Shown here: positions 45,084-52,807 of the stretch, piece by piece
Layout: every line of letters begins with the position of its first letter
How positions within the stretch are numbered: position 1 is the stretch's first letter
Source: Flammeovirgaceae bacterium UBA1842
Lineage (GTDB): Bacteria > Bacteroidota > Bacteroidia > Cytophagales > Cyclobacteriaceae
Assembly (NCBI GenBank): GCA_002338655.1
Contig: DDIU01000022.1
Coordinates: 87,083 to 151,082, forward strand
DNA length: 64,000 bases
Direction of reading: 5' to 3'
The notes under the pieces: generated by a model
The model's input: only the letters and a program-made list of their open reading frames with translations
What the model was told of the DNA's origin: nothing
Database searches by the model: none
Program-made: the position numbers and the translations under genes

Positions 45084-46586
45084 GTGAATATATTTAGATC
45101 ATTACCGAAATGGTATGTACCAGCAATATTAGCGGTACTTGTCACCATCTCATTTGCCATGGTTATTAATAATTATGGCTTAGGAGTATCTTCAGACAGC
45201 ACTGCCTATTTAGATTTAGCAAAAAACATATCTGAATTTAGGGGTATAGTTAATTACAATGGGAGATTCATAAATCAATGGCCTCCATTTTACCCTGTTT
45301 TGTTGGGGGCATTTACATTTGTATTTGGAATAGATACTTTGTTAGCCAGTAGTCTTCTAAATATTTTTTTGGTATTCATTTGTTCATTGATATTTTACTC
45401 AATACTCAATTACCTAAAAGTAGAAGCTCTTCATTCCTTAATTTTATGTTTAATTCTAATCATTTCCACTTCATTTACGGTGTTTTTGTGGGCTTGGTCT
45501 GAGCCGCTTTTCATTACAATATTAGCTGTAAGCACCTTATATTTTCTTAAATGGGAATCACAACAAAAGAGAAGATACCTATTGATAGTTTCTTTGTTAT
45601 CGGGTTTGCTTTTATTAACACGGTATGCTGCAGTTGGATTTATATTGGGGTATTCGTTTTATATTTTTGCGCTGATTAAAGGCCCTCTAAAAGTTCGAAT
45701 ATTTAATGTTTTGATTTATCTGTCAATAATTCTTATTGTGACCCTTCCTTGGTTCTCTTTTAATTATTTCCAGAGTTCAGAAAATGGAACACTCCGAGAA
45801 TTTGCAATACATTTTGTTTCAAAACAAAAGTTAAATGAATTATTACTCACTCTTAAATCATGGGTTTTTCCGAACTGGAAAATCACTTTACTTGTACTCA
45901 CTGGATTTTGTGTTCAAGCAGTAGCTCAGTACAAGTTTTATCAAAGCACTAATAAAGTAAAATCATCCTTTTTACCAGGTATACTTATTATTTCATATTT
46001 GTTTTTTTTACTGACCTCTATTTCTTTTTTTGACTTCCACACGCCATTAGATAACAGAATTCTTTCTCCCCTTTTTCCTTTACTAGTTATCATTTATGGT
46101 CAATACATAGTGAGATTTAATGAAGATTTTAAAATGAAGATAGTCTCCTATTTTCTAACATTTATTCTGTTCGTTTCAGTGGCCACTTCCTCAATTAGTT
46201 TGTGGAAAACTCATTATATATATGGCTCTGGTTATACTAGCGATATTTGGACGGATTCGCAAGTTATAAATTATGCTAGAAAAATAAAGAAGAAATTTAT
46301 CTATACAAATGCCAATGATATTTTAGGGTTTCAAAGTAGTATTGGACAGGATTCTATAAGACTGATTCCATTTACTATTGATGCAAAGACAATGAAGGAA
46401 AATGAGGATTTGAAAGAACAAATGAATAAAATGAAAGCTTTCATTTTGAATAATAAAAGTGTGCTTGTATATCTTAATAATGTTACTTGGAGGTGGTATC
46501 TAGTTGAACCAGAAGTACTGATTAAAGAACTTGATGGCGTTCAGTTAATAGAATTTGATGATGGGTTTGTGATAAGAAACAATTAA
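45084..46586 (+). CDS. Membrane glycosyltransferase of the ArnT/PMT (GT39/GT83-like) class
   Basis: The 500-residue protein has about eleven or twelve hydrophobic helices. The first periplasmic loop contains SSDSTAYLDLAKNI and the QWPPFYPVLLGAF segment, which resemble the catalytic loop of polyprenyl-phosphate-dependent transferases. Such enzymes decorate glycans, lipid A or proteins in the periplasm from lipid-linked donors. The start is a GTG with no good ribosome site. The N-terminus reads FRSLPKWYVPAIL. The donor and acceptor are unknown. Confidence 0.72.
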   Translation: MNIFRSLPKWYVPAILAVLVTISFAMVINNYGLGVSSDSTAYLDLAKNISEFRGIVNYNGRFINQWPPFYPVLLGAFTFVFGIDTLLASSLLNIFLVFICSLIFYSILNYLKVEALHSLILCLILIISTSFTVFLWAWSEPLFITILAVSTLYFLKWESQQKRRYLLIVSLLSGLLLLTRYAAVGFILGYSFYIFALIKGPLKVRIFNVLIYLSIILIVTLPWFSFNYFQSSENGTLREFAIHFVSKQKLNELLLTLKSWVFPNWKITLLVLTGFCVQAVAQYKFYQSTNKVKSSFLPGILIISYLFFLLTSISFFDFHTPLDNRILSPLFPLLVIIYGQYIVRFNEDFKMKIVSYFLTFILFVSVATSSISLWKTHYIYGSGYTSDIWTDSQVINYARKIKKKFIYTNANDILGFQSSIGQDSIRLIPFTIDAKTMKENEDLKEQMNKMKAFILNNKSVLVYLNNVTWRWYLVEPEVLIKELDGVQLIEFDDGFVIRNN

Positions 46587-46656
46587 GAAAATCTGCTATA
46601 GAAATTAAATATTGTTTTAAGATCCATAAATCATATCTAAATATGATCGTTAAGTT

Positions 46657-46664
46657 TACTTTTG
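46657..46664 (+). promoter_or_regulatory. Bacteroidota-type -7 box (TACTTTTG) for QueC-like gene 1
   Basis: TACTTTTG fits TAnnTTTG and ends only 4 nt before the ATG at 46669, so the transcript is predicted to begin at the start codon (leaderless). Confidence 0.5.
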
Positions 46665-46668
46665 GCCT

Positions 46669-48015
46669 ATGATATTTTCTGTATTTACAAAAAATGATAA
46701 GTTTATTATAAGAGCAGCCACAGAATCACCAAAGGAAAAACATGGCTATATGTTTGAAGGTAATTTTAGACCTATTGAACTTATTGATGACGTTGTTGAC
46801 TTAGAGTTTGGCTATATTCCTGAAAACATTCATCCGGATGTAATTGCTCTTATTTGTTTTTGTGCGTTTTATCCATATTTGACTCGTTCAGATACTGTTA
46901 CTTTTCCAATGGATATCTCTGAGCTCGCCAAATCGGAATTTGAAAAATTTCTTACTTTTTCGAATACAAACGGAAAGATTGAAAATCATGACCCAATTAA
47001 GGTTAAAAATTATTCTGCCGAAGTAAAACCATATAAAGGAGAAAATAGAAACGTTATTGCTTTTGGTGGCGGTATGGACTCATCATGTTTACACTTATTA
47101 TTTCCTGAATATGAACTTGTGACTCAATTGGATAATTATCTACAAGAGCCAGCACTTTTGGATTATGTTAATAAATTAAAAAATGTTAACCCAAATTTAA
47201 AAGCAACTATTCAGCTTACAAATATGAGAAGTCTAAATAAACCTTATGGTTTTACAGGCTGGCTGTGTGTTTTTCTGTTGCCGTTTCTAGTAGCTGGTGA
47301 TAGGCAAGCAAATGGAATATTAGCTGGAGCAATACTTGGATCAGCATATTTGTCAGGCAATGGTAATCGATTTAATAAAAATTCAACTAATTGGGGATAT
47401 CCTTTTAATCTAGAAAAAAATGCTAATCATCGAGATTGGATTCATCTATTTGAGAAAATCGGATTCTATTATTTTTCCCCTGTTTCAGGGATATCAGAAC
47501 TTTTGACGGCTAAATTAATTTATGAAAAAGGATTAACAGAACACTGTTTATATTGTCAGCGTAAGGACGGAAAACAATGCCATCAATGCGAGAAATGTTT
47601 TCGTAAAAATCTTGAAATTGAATATTGGGAATATATAAATACAGGCAAGCTCCGGCCTAAAGAATATTGGGATCAGTACAATAATGAAAAGGTTATAAAT
47701 TACTATAAAGAAAACTACAGGTATTTTGGACACATAATGAATTTTGTAAGTCAATCTGTGCCAAAAAATAATAAGCCGGATTGGTTTATTAAAAATGGGA
47801 CTTATTGTAATGCGAATACATCTTGGATAACACGAGTTTACTCCAAGTCTTTAAAAAGAATGCCAAAACCATATTTAGAACTTATCAAGGAAAGATTATC
47901 GAATGACTTTGATTTTATGAATAGTGAAGATACTGTTCTTTGTGAAAATTATGACTGTGATGATTACGCATTTGCAGATTTTAATCGATACCGAAGCCTT
48001 GAGAAAAAGATTTAG
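46669..48015 (+). CDS. QueC-like PP-loop ATPase paralogue 1, in glycan locus
   Basis: The product has 448 residues. A ~125-residue N-terminal domain of unknown family precedes a PP-loop (AFGGGMDSS, with GGGMDS at 133-138), the ATP site of N-type ATP pyrophosphatases. A cysteine set at 296, 304, 307 and 310 (C-x7-C-x2-C-x2-C, then FRKN) resembles the zinc site of QueC, which turns a carboxylate into an amide and then a nitrile. No other queuosine genes are nearby. A near-identical-length paralogue lies at 51461-52807. Its 3' end overlaps a convergent tagged glycosyltransferase gene by 4 bp. I infer an ATP-dependent carboxylate-modifying role in glycan or donor synthesis. The exact reaction is unknown. 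Confidence 0.7.
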   Translation: MIFSVFTKNDKFIIRAATESPKEKHGYMFEGNFRPIELIDDVVDLEFGYIPENIHPDVIALICFCAFYPYLTRSDTVTFPMDISELAKSEFEKFLTFSNTNGKIENHDPIKVKNYSAEVKPYKGENRNVIAFGGGMDSSCLHLLFPEYELVTQLDNYLQEPALLDYVNKLKNVNPNLKATIQLTNMRSLNKPYGFTGWLCVFLLPFLVAGDRQANGILAGAILGSAYLSGNGNRFNKNSTNWGYPFNLEKNANHRDWIHLFEKIGFYYFSPVSGISELLTAKLIYEKGLTEHCLYCQRKDGKQCHQCEKCFRKNLEIEYWEYINTGKLRPKEYWDQYNNEKVINYYKENYRYFGHIMNFVSQSVPKNNKPDWFIKNGTYCNANTSWITRVYSKSLKRMPKPYLELIKERLSNDFDFMNSEDTVLCENYDCDDYAFADFNRYRSLEKKI

Positions 48016-49865
48016 CTTTTTTTGTTAAAAGGCCATCTCCTAAAGATTCCTCCAATCTTTAAATACCATTTGGGTAAATGGTCGAATGTACGGGAATACC
48101 ATGCAAGATCACTCTGTAAATTTTGAATCTGCGTTCTTGAAGCAACTAACATTTGGTCTTTAGCAGAAAGTTTGGCTTCTAATTTTTGTTTATAAAGATT
48201 GTGCTTGACAGTCAACTTATCAAGCTCGTTATCAATTTTGTGTGATAATAATTTTTCGTGTTCTTCAAAAATGGGGTAATTATATTCCACCTCTCCAATA
48301 AGCCTAAGCCTCCATAAAGTTTCAAAATCCTTTTTTTCTTGTTGCTTATGTTTGTTTGTGATGTTAGTATCACCCATGTCTGTAGATATAACTAGCACCT
48401 CATCTATTCTTTTATACAGTCCCTCAATTGGCTCACAATCCATTAATAAGGAATGTATGTTCTCATTTTCCGAGAGTGTGATATCAGCATAATGAAACAG
48501 TATTCTTTCCGCATACTCGGCATCGGCTGCAAATCTATACTCCCAAAAGAGGCCGATATCTTCAAATAATGACCGATGGAACATGGAGCTATTAAAGCCA
48601 AGAATTTTTCTGTCCCGGTACTCATAATCTCCATATTTATTCTTCTTCCTTCTACTTTCTGCCAGTTCAATCATTTGCTCTGGTTTATCAATCTCCATTT
48701 CATCAATAGTACATCGACTTCTATAAATCCTTGAGATAGTAAATTTGGCCTCTTTTTTAATAATAGGTATTATTTGTTTCTCTATACGGTCTGGAATTGA
48801 GATGTCATCTGCATCCTGGATTGCTATGAATTCACCTTTCGATAGTCTCAAAGCATCGTTGCGTACATAGTAACAACCCCGATTCACTTTATTTTCAATT
48901 AGTTGAATTCTAGGATCTTTTGATTGAAGTTTTTTAACAGTTTCTACTGTATTGTCGGTACTGCCATCATCAGCAACAATTACTTCAATATTTTGATAAG
49001 TCTGATTGAGAATTGATTGTATACTTTTGGTAATTGTAGATTCTGCATTATAGGCAGGAATAATAATGCTCACCAAAAATTGGTTGTCTGGATAATTATA
49101 TAGGTCCATATCCCATTTTACTTTTTCTGCCAGTTCATACTGATTCCTATTTGTTCCAATGTCACTATTGGATACATCTGCAATAACTAAATTAGGTTGA
49201 GCAACGAAACATTTTGTGAGAAATAGTTTATTTACAGTTCTTAATGGTCCTGAATCAAAAGGGGCATTGAACTTTTGAATTTCTTGTAACAGAAGATCAA
49301 ATACGCTGTAATCAATGCCTATTGCAAATGAGCCATCAGTTGCTTTAGGATGGTAGAATGCTTCATCTGGATCAAAACCTATTTTTTTCGAATCGCTGTA
49401 CTGATGAGAATTTGGAATATTCCATACATGCTGTGTAGCTCCCAAATACAATATTTTCCAATCATTGCCTATTCGTGAAATGAATTTATCGAATTCATTT
49501 TTAAAATTTTTATGAAATAGAACATCATCATCAAAGCAAAGGATTTTCTTATAACCTTTCTCAATGGAAGTTTTAAGTATTTGCTCGTAGGTTTTTAAGT
49601 ACCCCCAGGCGCCAGGACTTGTTATGAGTTTACGATCATATTTGATTTCTAGTTCGTGGGCACCTTCTCCGCCAATTTTACGTCTTTCATAATTGGAATA
49701 TTCTGCAACATAATCATCACTATAGCCGTCCACTGCTTCAACAAACTCAAAAGATATTTGCTGTTCAGATAATTTGTTGATCATTCGAATCTTTCTGTCC
49801 ACTCTTTTTTCGAGGTTGATTACAAATACTTGATCAAAATTGTTGTTAAGGTTTGAAAGATTCAT
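48012..49865 (-). CDS. Fused GT25-GT2 glycosyltransferase with coiled coil and C-terminal tag
   Basis: The protein has 617 residues. Residues ~10-235 are a GT25 domain (VINLEKRVDRK, FVEAVDGY, SPGAWGYLKTYEQIL, ILCFDDDVLFH). Residues ~264-470 are a GT2 domain (VSIIIPAYNAESTITKSI, VADDGSTDNT, IQDADDISIPDR). A charged helical stretch (~540-590) is likely coiled coil. The end carries AWYSRTFDHLPKWYLKIG, shared with other transferases here. GT25 enzymes add galactose or related sugars to LPS cores. A fragment closely matching codons ~147-183 lies at 50541-50651. The neighbouring GT25 and GT2 genes at 52.8-55.7 kb are a split counterpart. Confidence 0.85.
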   Translation of the reverse strand: MNLSNLNNNFDQVFVINLEKRVDRKIRMINKLSEQQISFEFVEAVDGYSDDYVAEYSNYERRKIGGEGAHELEIKYDRKLITSPGAWGYLKTYEQILKTSIEKGYKKILCFDDDVLFHKNFKNEFDKFISRIGNDWKILYLGATQHVWNIPNSHQYSDSKKIGFDPDEAFYHPKATDGSFAIGIDYSVFDLLLQEIQKFNAPFDSGPLRTVNKLFLTKCFVAQPNLVIADVSNSDIGTNRNQYELAEKVKWDMDLYNYPDNQFLVSIIIPAYNAESTITKSIQSILNQTYQNIEVIVADDGSTDNTVETVKKLQSKDPRIQLIENKVNRGCYYVRNDALRLSKGEFIAIQDADDISIPDRIEKQIIPIIKKEAKFTISRIYRSRCTIDEMEIDKPEQMIELAESRRKKNKYGDYEYRDRKILGFNSSMFHRSLFEDIGLFWEYRFAADAEYAERILFHYADITLSENENIHSLLMDCEPIEGLYKRIDEVLVISTDMGDTNITNKHKQQEKKDFETLWRLRLIGEVEYNYPIFEEHEKLLSHKIDNELDKLTVKHNLYKQKLEAKLSAKDQMLVASRTQIQNLQSDLAWYSRTFDHLPKWYLKIGGIFRRWPFNKKS

Positions 49866-50372
49866 TAATTCATTTTTGGAGTCTTGTAAAAGTCAAACTG
49901 ATATGTAAAATGTATAATTGAAAAAAGCGATCAAAGTTAACTACTATTTTAAATTAACTCTTTATTGAGTCACAATTCAAGCTATTTCAAAACTATCAAT
50001 TTTAAATGGAAACTAGAATCATGATAATATCAATATTTATAAATTGAAGTATTGTTAAAATAATCGACTATCTTGGTTTTTAGGGGAGCTTTGAGGGGTA
50101 TTCTCATGAAACCCATTGAGGAATTGGAGGATAGAAAAACGAATGGAGATTTGCAAGTATTACTACGATACTGTTAACAACAATATCCGTCATTTCCATA
50201 AGAATAAAACCAATAAAAAAGAAATGGTATTTGAGAATATAGCAGATGACTTTGAAGTTTTTTGGAAAATGATATCTGCAAAAGGCAGCCTTTCTAATTC
50301 ACTTGATACGTTGAAAGTTGTACACAATGCCTCGGAATAATGAAAACTGTCAATAACAGGAAAGCTTGATAA
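49866..50372. other. Intergenic region with no convincing intact gene
   Basis: This stretch leads into the IS3 and GT25 remnants. It holds a 74-codon frame at 50116-50340 (+) that resembles no family I recognise. Its end (SAKGSLSNSLDT...VHNASE) could be a decayed version of the Gly-and-Asn-Ala-rich part of an IS3 transposase, but the match is too weak to call. No tRNA, promoter box or terminator is evident. Confidence 0.4.
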
Positions 50373-50540
50373 TTTAAATTGAAGGAGTTGTATAAACACA
50401 TATCCTGTTTGATTTTATTGAAATCTGGTATAGCTGACAAAGAAAACATGCCTATTTAGGCTACTTGACACCTGAACAATTTACAAACTAAATATGATAA
50501 ATGCGCTTAACTATTTGTCCAGTTTTTTGTTGCAATTCCA
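50373..50540 (+). mobile_element. IS3-family (IS150-like) insertion sequence remnant: transposase C-terminus and right end
   Basis: Two frame fragments together give the C-terminus of an IS3 OrfB integrase. The first is FKLKELYKH from 50373. After a frame change, FDFIEIWYS runs from 50408, a TGA follows at 50435, and then QRKHAYLGYLTPEQFTN runs to a TAA at 50489-50491. The order FK.LK.EL..H, FDFIE.WYN..R.H, YLGYLTPEQF is diagnostic. Downstream, TGTCCAGTTTTTTGTTGCA at 50516-50534 resembles the terminal repeat of IS150-group elements (TGTCCA..TTTT...TGCA). The element is broken by a frameshift and an in-frame stop and has no visible left end. Confidence 0.7.
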
Positions 50541-50651
50541 CCTATCGCAAATGAGCCATCAGTTGCTTTTGGATAGTAGAATGCTTCATCTGGGTTAAAA
50601 TCTGATTTTTTCGAATCTAGGTACTGATGAGAATTTGGAATATTTCATAAT
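50541..50651 (-). pseudogene. Fragment of a GT25 glycosyltransferase gene
   Basis: About 110 bp match 49318-49428 of the intact GT25-GT2 gene, with about 13 differences by eye. The minus-strand frame is open and encodes a peptide ending DEAFYYPKATDGSFAI, equivalent to DEAFYHPKATDGSFAI at residues ~167-182. Similarity begins exactly where the IS3 right end stops. It is a remnant of a duplicated glycosyltransferase gene cut off by insertion and deletion. Confidence 0.8.
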
Positions 50652-50661
50652 GTATAAAAAT

Positions 50662-51381
50662 CTAAACTCTTCCATTAGAAATTAAATTGTAAAAATACAC
50701 ATCCAAATAATTAATTTTTTCTATCTCCGTTCTTTCTAATAAGGTAGGTTTTATATGATGTTCACTTTTATTAATTATTTTCTTCGGCATTTCAACTTTA
50801 GTTTTTGTTATTGAATTTATCCAATCCTGTATGCTTTGAATATTTTCTAATAAAAACACCTTGTCAAAAAGTGTTAGTGTCTGATGAAATAATTCATAGC
50901 TAAAGTCATTATTCTCACTATATCTTTCGGGGTGATTGTACATTAAGTATTTATACATATTATTTGACAATGTTTTATTATCCAATAATCTCCTGATACT
51001 TAAGGTCTCATCCTGACCAGTATTAATTAAAAAGTTGACTCTGGAAACAAATTGATCAACAGGATTTCGAATACAAGTAAACATATATAATTCATGCCCG
51101 TCATTTATAAGTTCAGCTTTCATTTTAGCTAACTGATCGTATAATTCTGTTATTCCCGGAAATCCATGGTGGTGATGAATGAAAATATAATCCCTTCCAC
51201 TCTTTTGAGTCATTTTTAAAGATCTCTTGATCCAATTATCTCTTTCAATATTAATTTCTTTGCTTTTTAGGGTATTAAAATTTTTATATACCCCATTTAG
51301 AATATCAGCTACATCGCGTAAATAGGTGTCAATAAAGGTTCCACCGCATTTTGGAATATGATAGAAGTATATGACTTTCAT
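50662..51381 (-). CDS. Sulfotransferase (Sulfotransfer_2-like)
   Basis: The 239-residue protein has a P-loop-like 5'-phosphosulfate site HIPKCGGTFIDTYL (~8-21) and a 3'-phosphate site MFTCIRNPVDQFVSRV (~100-115), the two PAPS-binding signatures of sulfotransferases. It should move sulfate from PAPS to a hydroxyl or amino group of a glycan. The PAPS genes cysCDN lie in the same window. It has no signal peptide, so it acts in the cytoplasm on a precursor. It stands alone next to the IS remnant. Confidence 0.85.
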   Translation of the reverse strand: MKVIYFYHIPKCGGTFIDTYLRDVADILNGVYKNFNTLKSKEINIERDNWIKRSLKMTQKSGRDYIFIHHHHGFPGITELYDQLAKMKAELINDGHELYMFTCIRNPVDQFVSRVNFLINTGQDETLSIRRLLDNKTLSNNMYKYLMYNHPERYSENNDFSYELFHQTLTLFDKVFLLENIQSIQDWINSITKTKVEMPKKIINKSEHHIKPTLLERTEIEKINYLDVYFYNLISNGRV

Positions 51382-51460
51382 TTTAATATTTTGTTAATTT
51401 GATAGAATATTGGGACATTAATTCTAATGTTTTCCAATGAATTTCTAAATGTATTTAAGA

Positions 51461-52807
51461 ATGATTTTCAAGACAAATATCGAAGATAATAAATTTATAA
51501 TTCGAGCCATCACTGAAAATATACAAGAAGCAAGTGGTTTTATGCTCGAGGGAAGTTTTCGTCCTATAAAGTTGGTATCAGATGAGGTGCGATTGGAATT
51601 TAATTATATTCCAGAAAGAACTCATCCAGATATACTAGCACTGATTTGTTATTGTGCATTTTATCCTTATTTAACGAAGTCAGACGGAGTTACATTTCCT
51701 GAACCCATATCTGTTAAAGCAAAGAGCGAATTCGAGAAATTTTTTACATTTTATGCTAAGAATGGCCAAAGAATGGATGCTGATCCAATAGCTGTCAGAA
51801 ATTATTCAGAATCCCAAAAGCCTTATAAAGGAGAGTACTCAGCACTGATTGCATTTGGTGGAGGAATGGACTCAACTAGCCTAAGTTTGTTGTTTCCAGA
51901 GTACTTAGTGGTTAATCAAGTGGATATACCTGATCATAGGGGAGTAATGCATGACTATTTCAAAATACTATCGAATAGAAATCCTGAGTTTAGTGGGATA
52001 AGTGAGTATACAAATATACGCGGTATCAGTGAGCCATATGGTTTTTCAGGCTGGGTATGCTGCTTTTTATTGCCATTGTTAGTAGCTACTGATAAAAACA
52101 TGAATTCTATTCTAAGTGGAGCTATATTTGGATCCTCTTACATGTCTGGGAGCGGCAAGAAATTTAACACAGATTCTTTAAAATATAATAAACCATTTAA
52201 AGAGGTAGACAAAAAATGGAAACATCGAAGTTGGCTGTATTTATTTAAAGAATTGGGAATATTTCAATATTCACCTGTGGCTGGTTTGACGGAGGTATTG
52301 TCATCTAAACTTATTTATGACAATAAATTAGCAACTGAAGTACTATATTGCCAGCAAAATGAGGGGAAGCCATGTCATCAATGTCCTAAATGTTTCAGAA
52401 AAAACCTAGAACTGGAGTTTTGGGAATATGTCCATACCGGAGAGATAAGAACCCTAGATTACTGGAATGGCTATAATAATAAAAGAACGATAAATAGATA
52501 CCGTGATGATTATCAATACTTTGGCCATATTATGAATTTTCTTAGTCAGTCCGTTCCAAATTACAATAAGCCGAACTGGTTTAAGGATAATGCCTTATTT
52601 TGTAACGCCAATACATCATGGGTAACAAAATGTTATACTAAATCACTTGGGCGAATTCCAGATGAATTTTTAAAGGTTACGAAAGAAAGATTAGAATCTA
52701 ATTTTGAGTATATGGATCAGGTTGAAATTTTTTTAACAGAAAGCTATAACCATGAAAGATATGCATTTTCAAATTTTGCCAAGTCAAAAGAAGCTCTATC
52801 AGGTTAA
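51461..52807 (+). CDS. QueC-like PP-loop ATPase paralogue 2, in glycan locus
   Basis: The product has 448 residues, the same length as paralogue 1 at 46669-48015. The PP-loop GGGMDS is at the same residues (133-138), and the cysteine set is at 297, 305, 308 and 311, again C-x7-C-x2-C-x2-C. By eye about 51 of the first 80 residues are identical. The ATG at 51461 (MIFKTN) is chosen because it aligns with the start of paralogue 1 (MIFSVF). An ATG four codons upstream is also in frame. Like paralogue 1, its 3' end overlaps a convergent tagged glycosyltransferase gene by 4 bp. Same uncertain function. Confidence 0.7.
   Translation: MIFKTNIEDNKFIIRAITENIQEASGFMLEGSFRPIKLVSDEVRLEFNYIPERTHPDILALICYCAFYPYLTKSDGVTFPEPISVKAKSEFEKFFTFYAKNGQRMDADPIAVRNYSESQKPYKGEYSALIAFGGGMDSTSLSLLFPEYLVVNQVDIPDHRGVMHDYFKILSNRNPEFSGISEYTNIRGISEPYGFSGWVCCFLLPLLVATDKNMNSILSGAIFGSSYMSGSGKKFNTDSLKYNKPFKEVDKKWKHRSWLYLFKELGIFQYSPVAGLTEVLSSKLIYDNKLATEVLYCQQNEGKPCHQCPKCFRKNLELEFWEYVHTGEIRTLDYWNGYNNKRTINRYRDDYQYFGHIMNFLSQSVPNYNKPNWFKDNALFCNANTSWVTKCYTKSLGRIPDEFLKVTKERLESNFEYMDQVEIFLTESYNHERYAFSNFAKSKEALSG

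Noticed and set aside
46669..48015. True QueC of queuosine synthesis
   Set aside because: It is about twice the length of QueC with an unrelated N-terminal domain, is present in two copies, and has no queD, queE or queF nearby. Only the PP-loop and Cys pattern are shared.
50116..50340. 74-codon frame as a real small gene
   Set aside because: It has no recognisable family, lies in a decayed region beside an IS remnant, and its C-terminus may itself be transposase debris.
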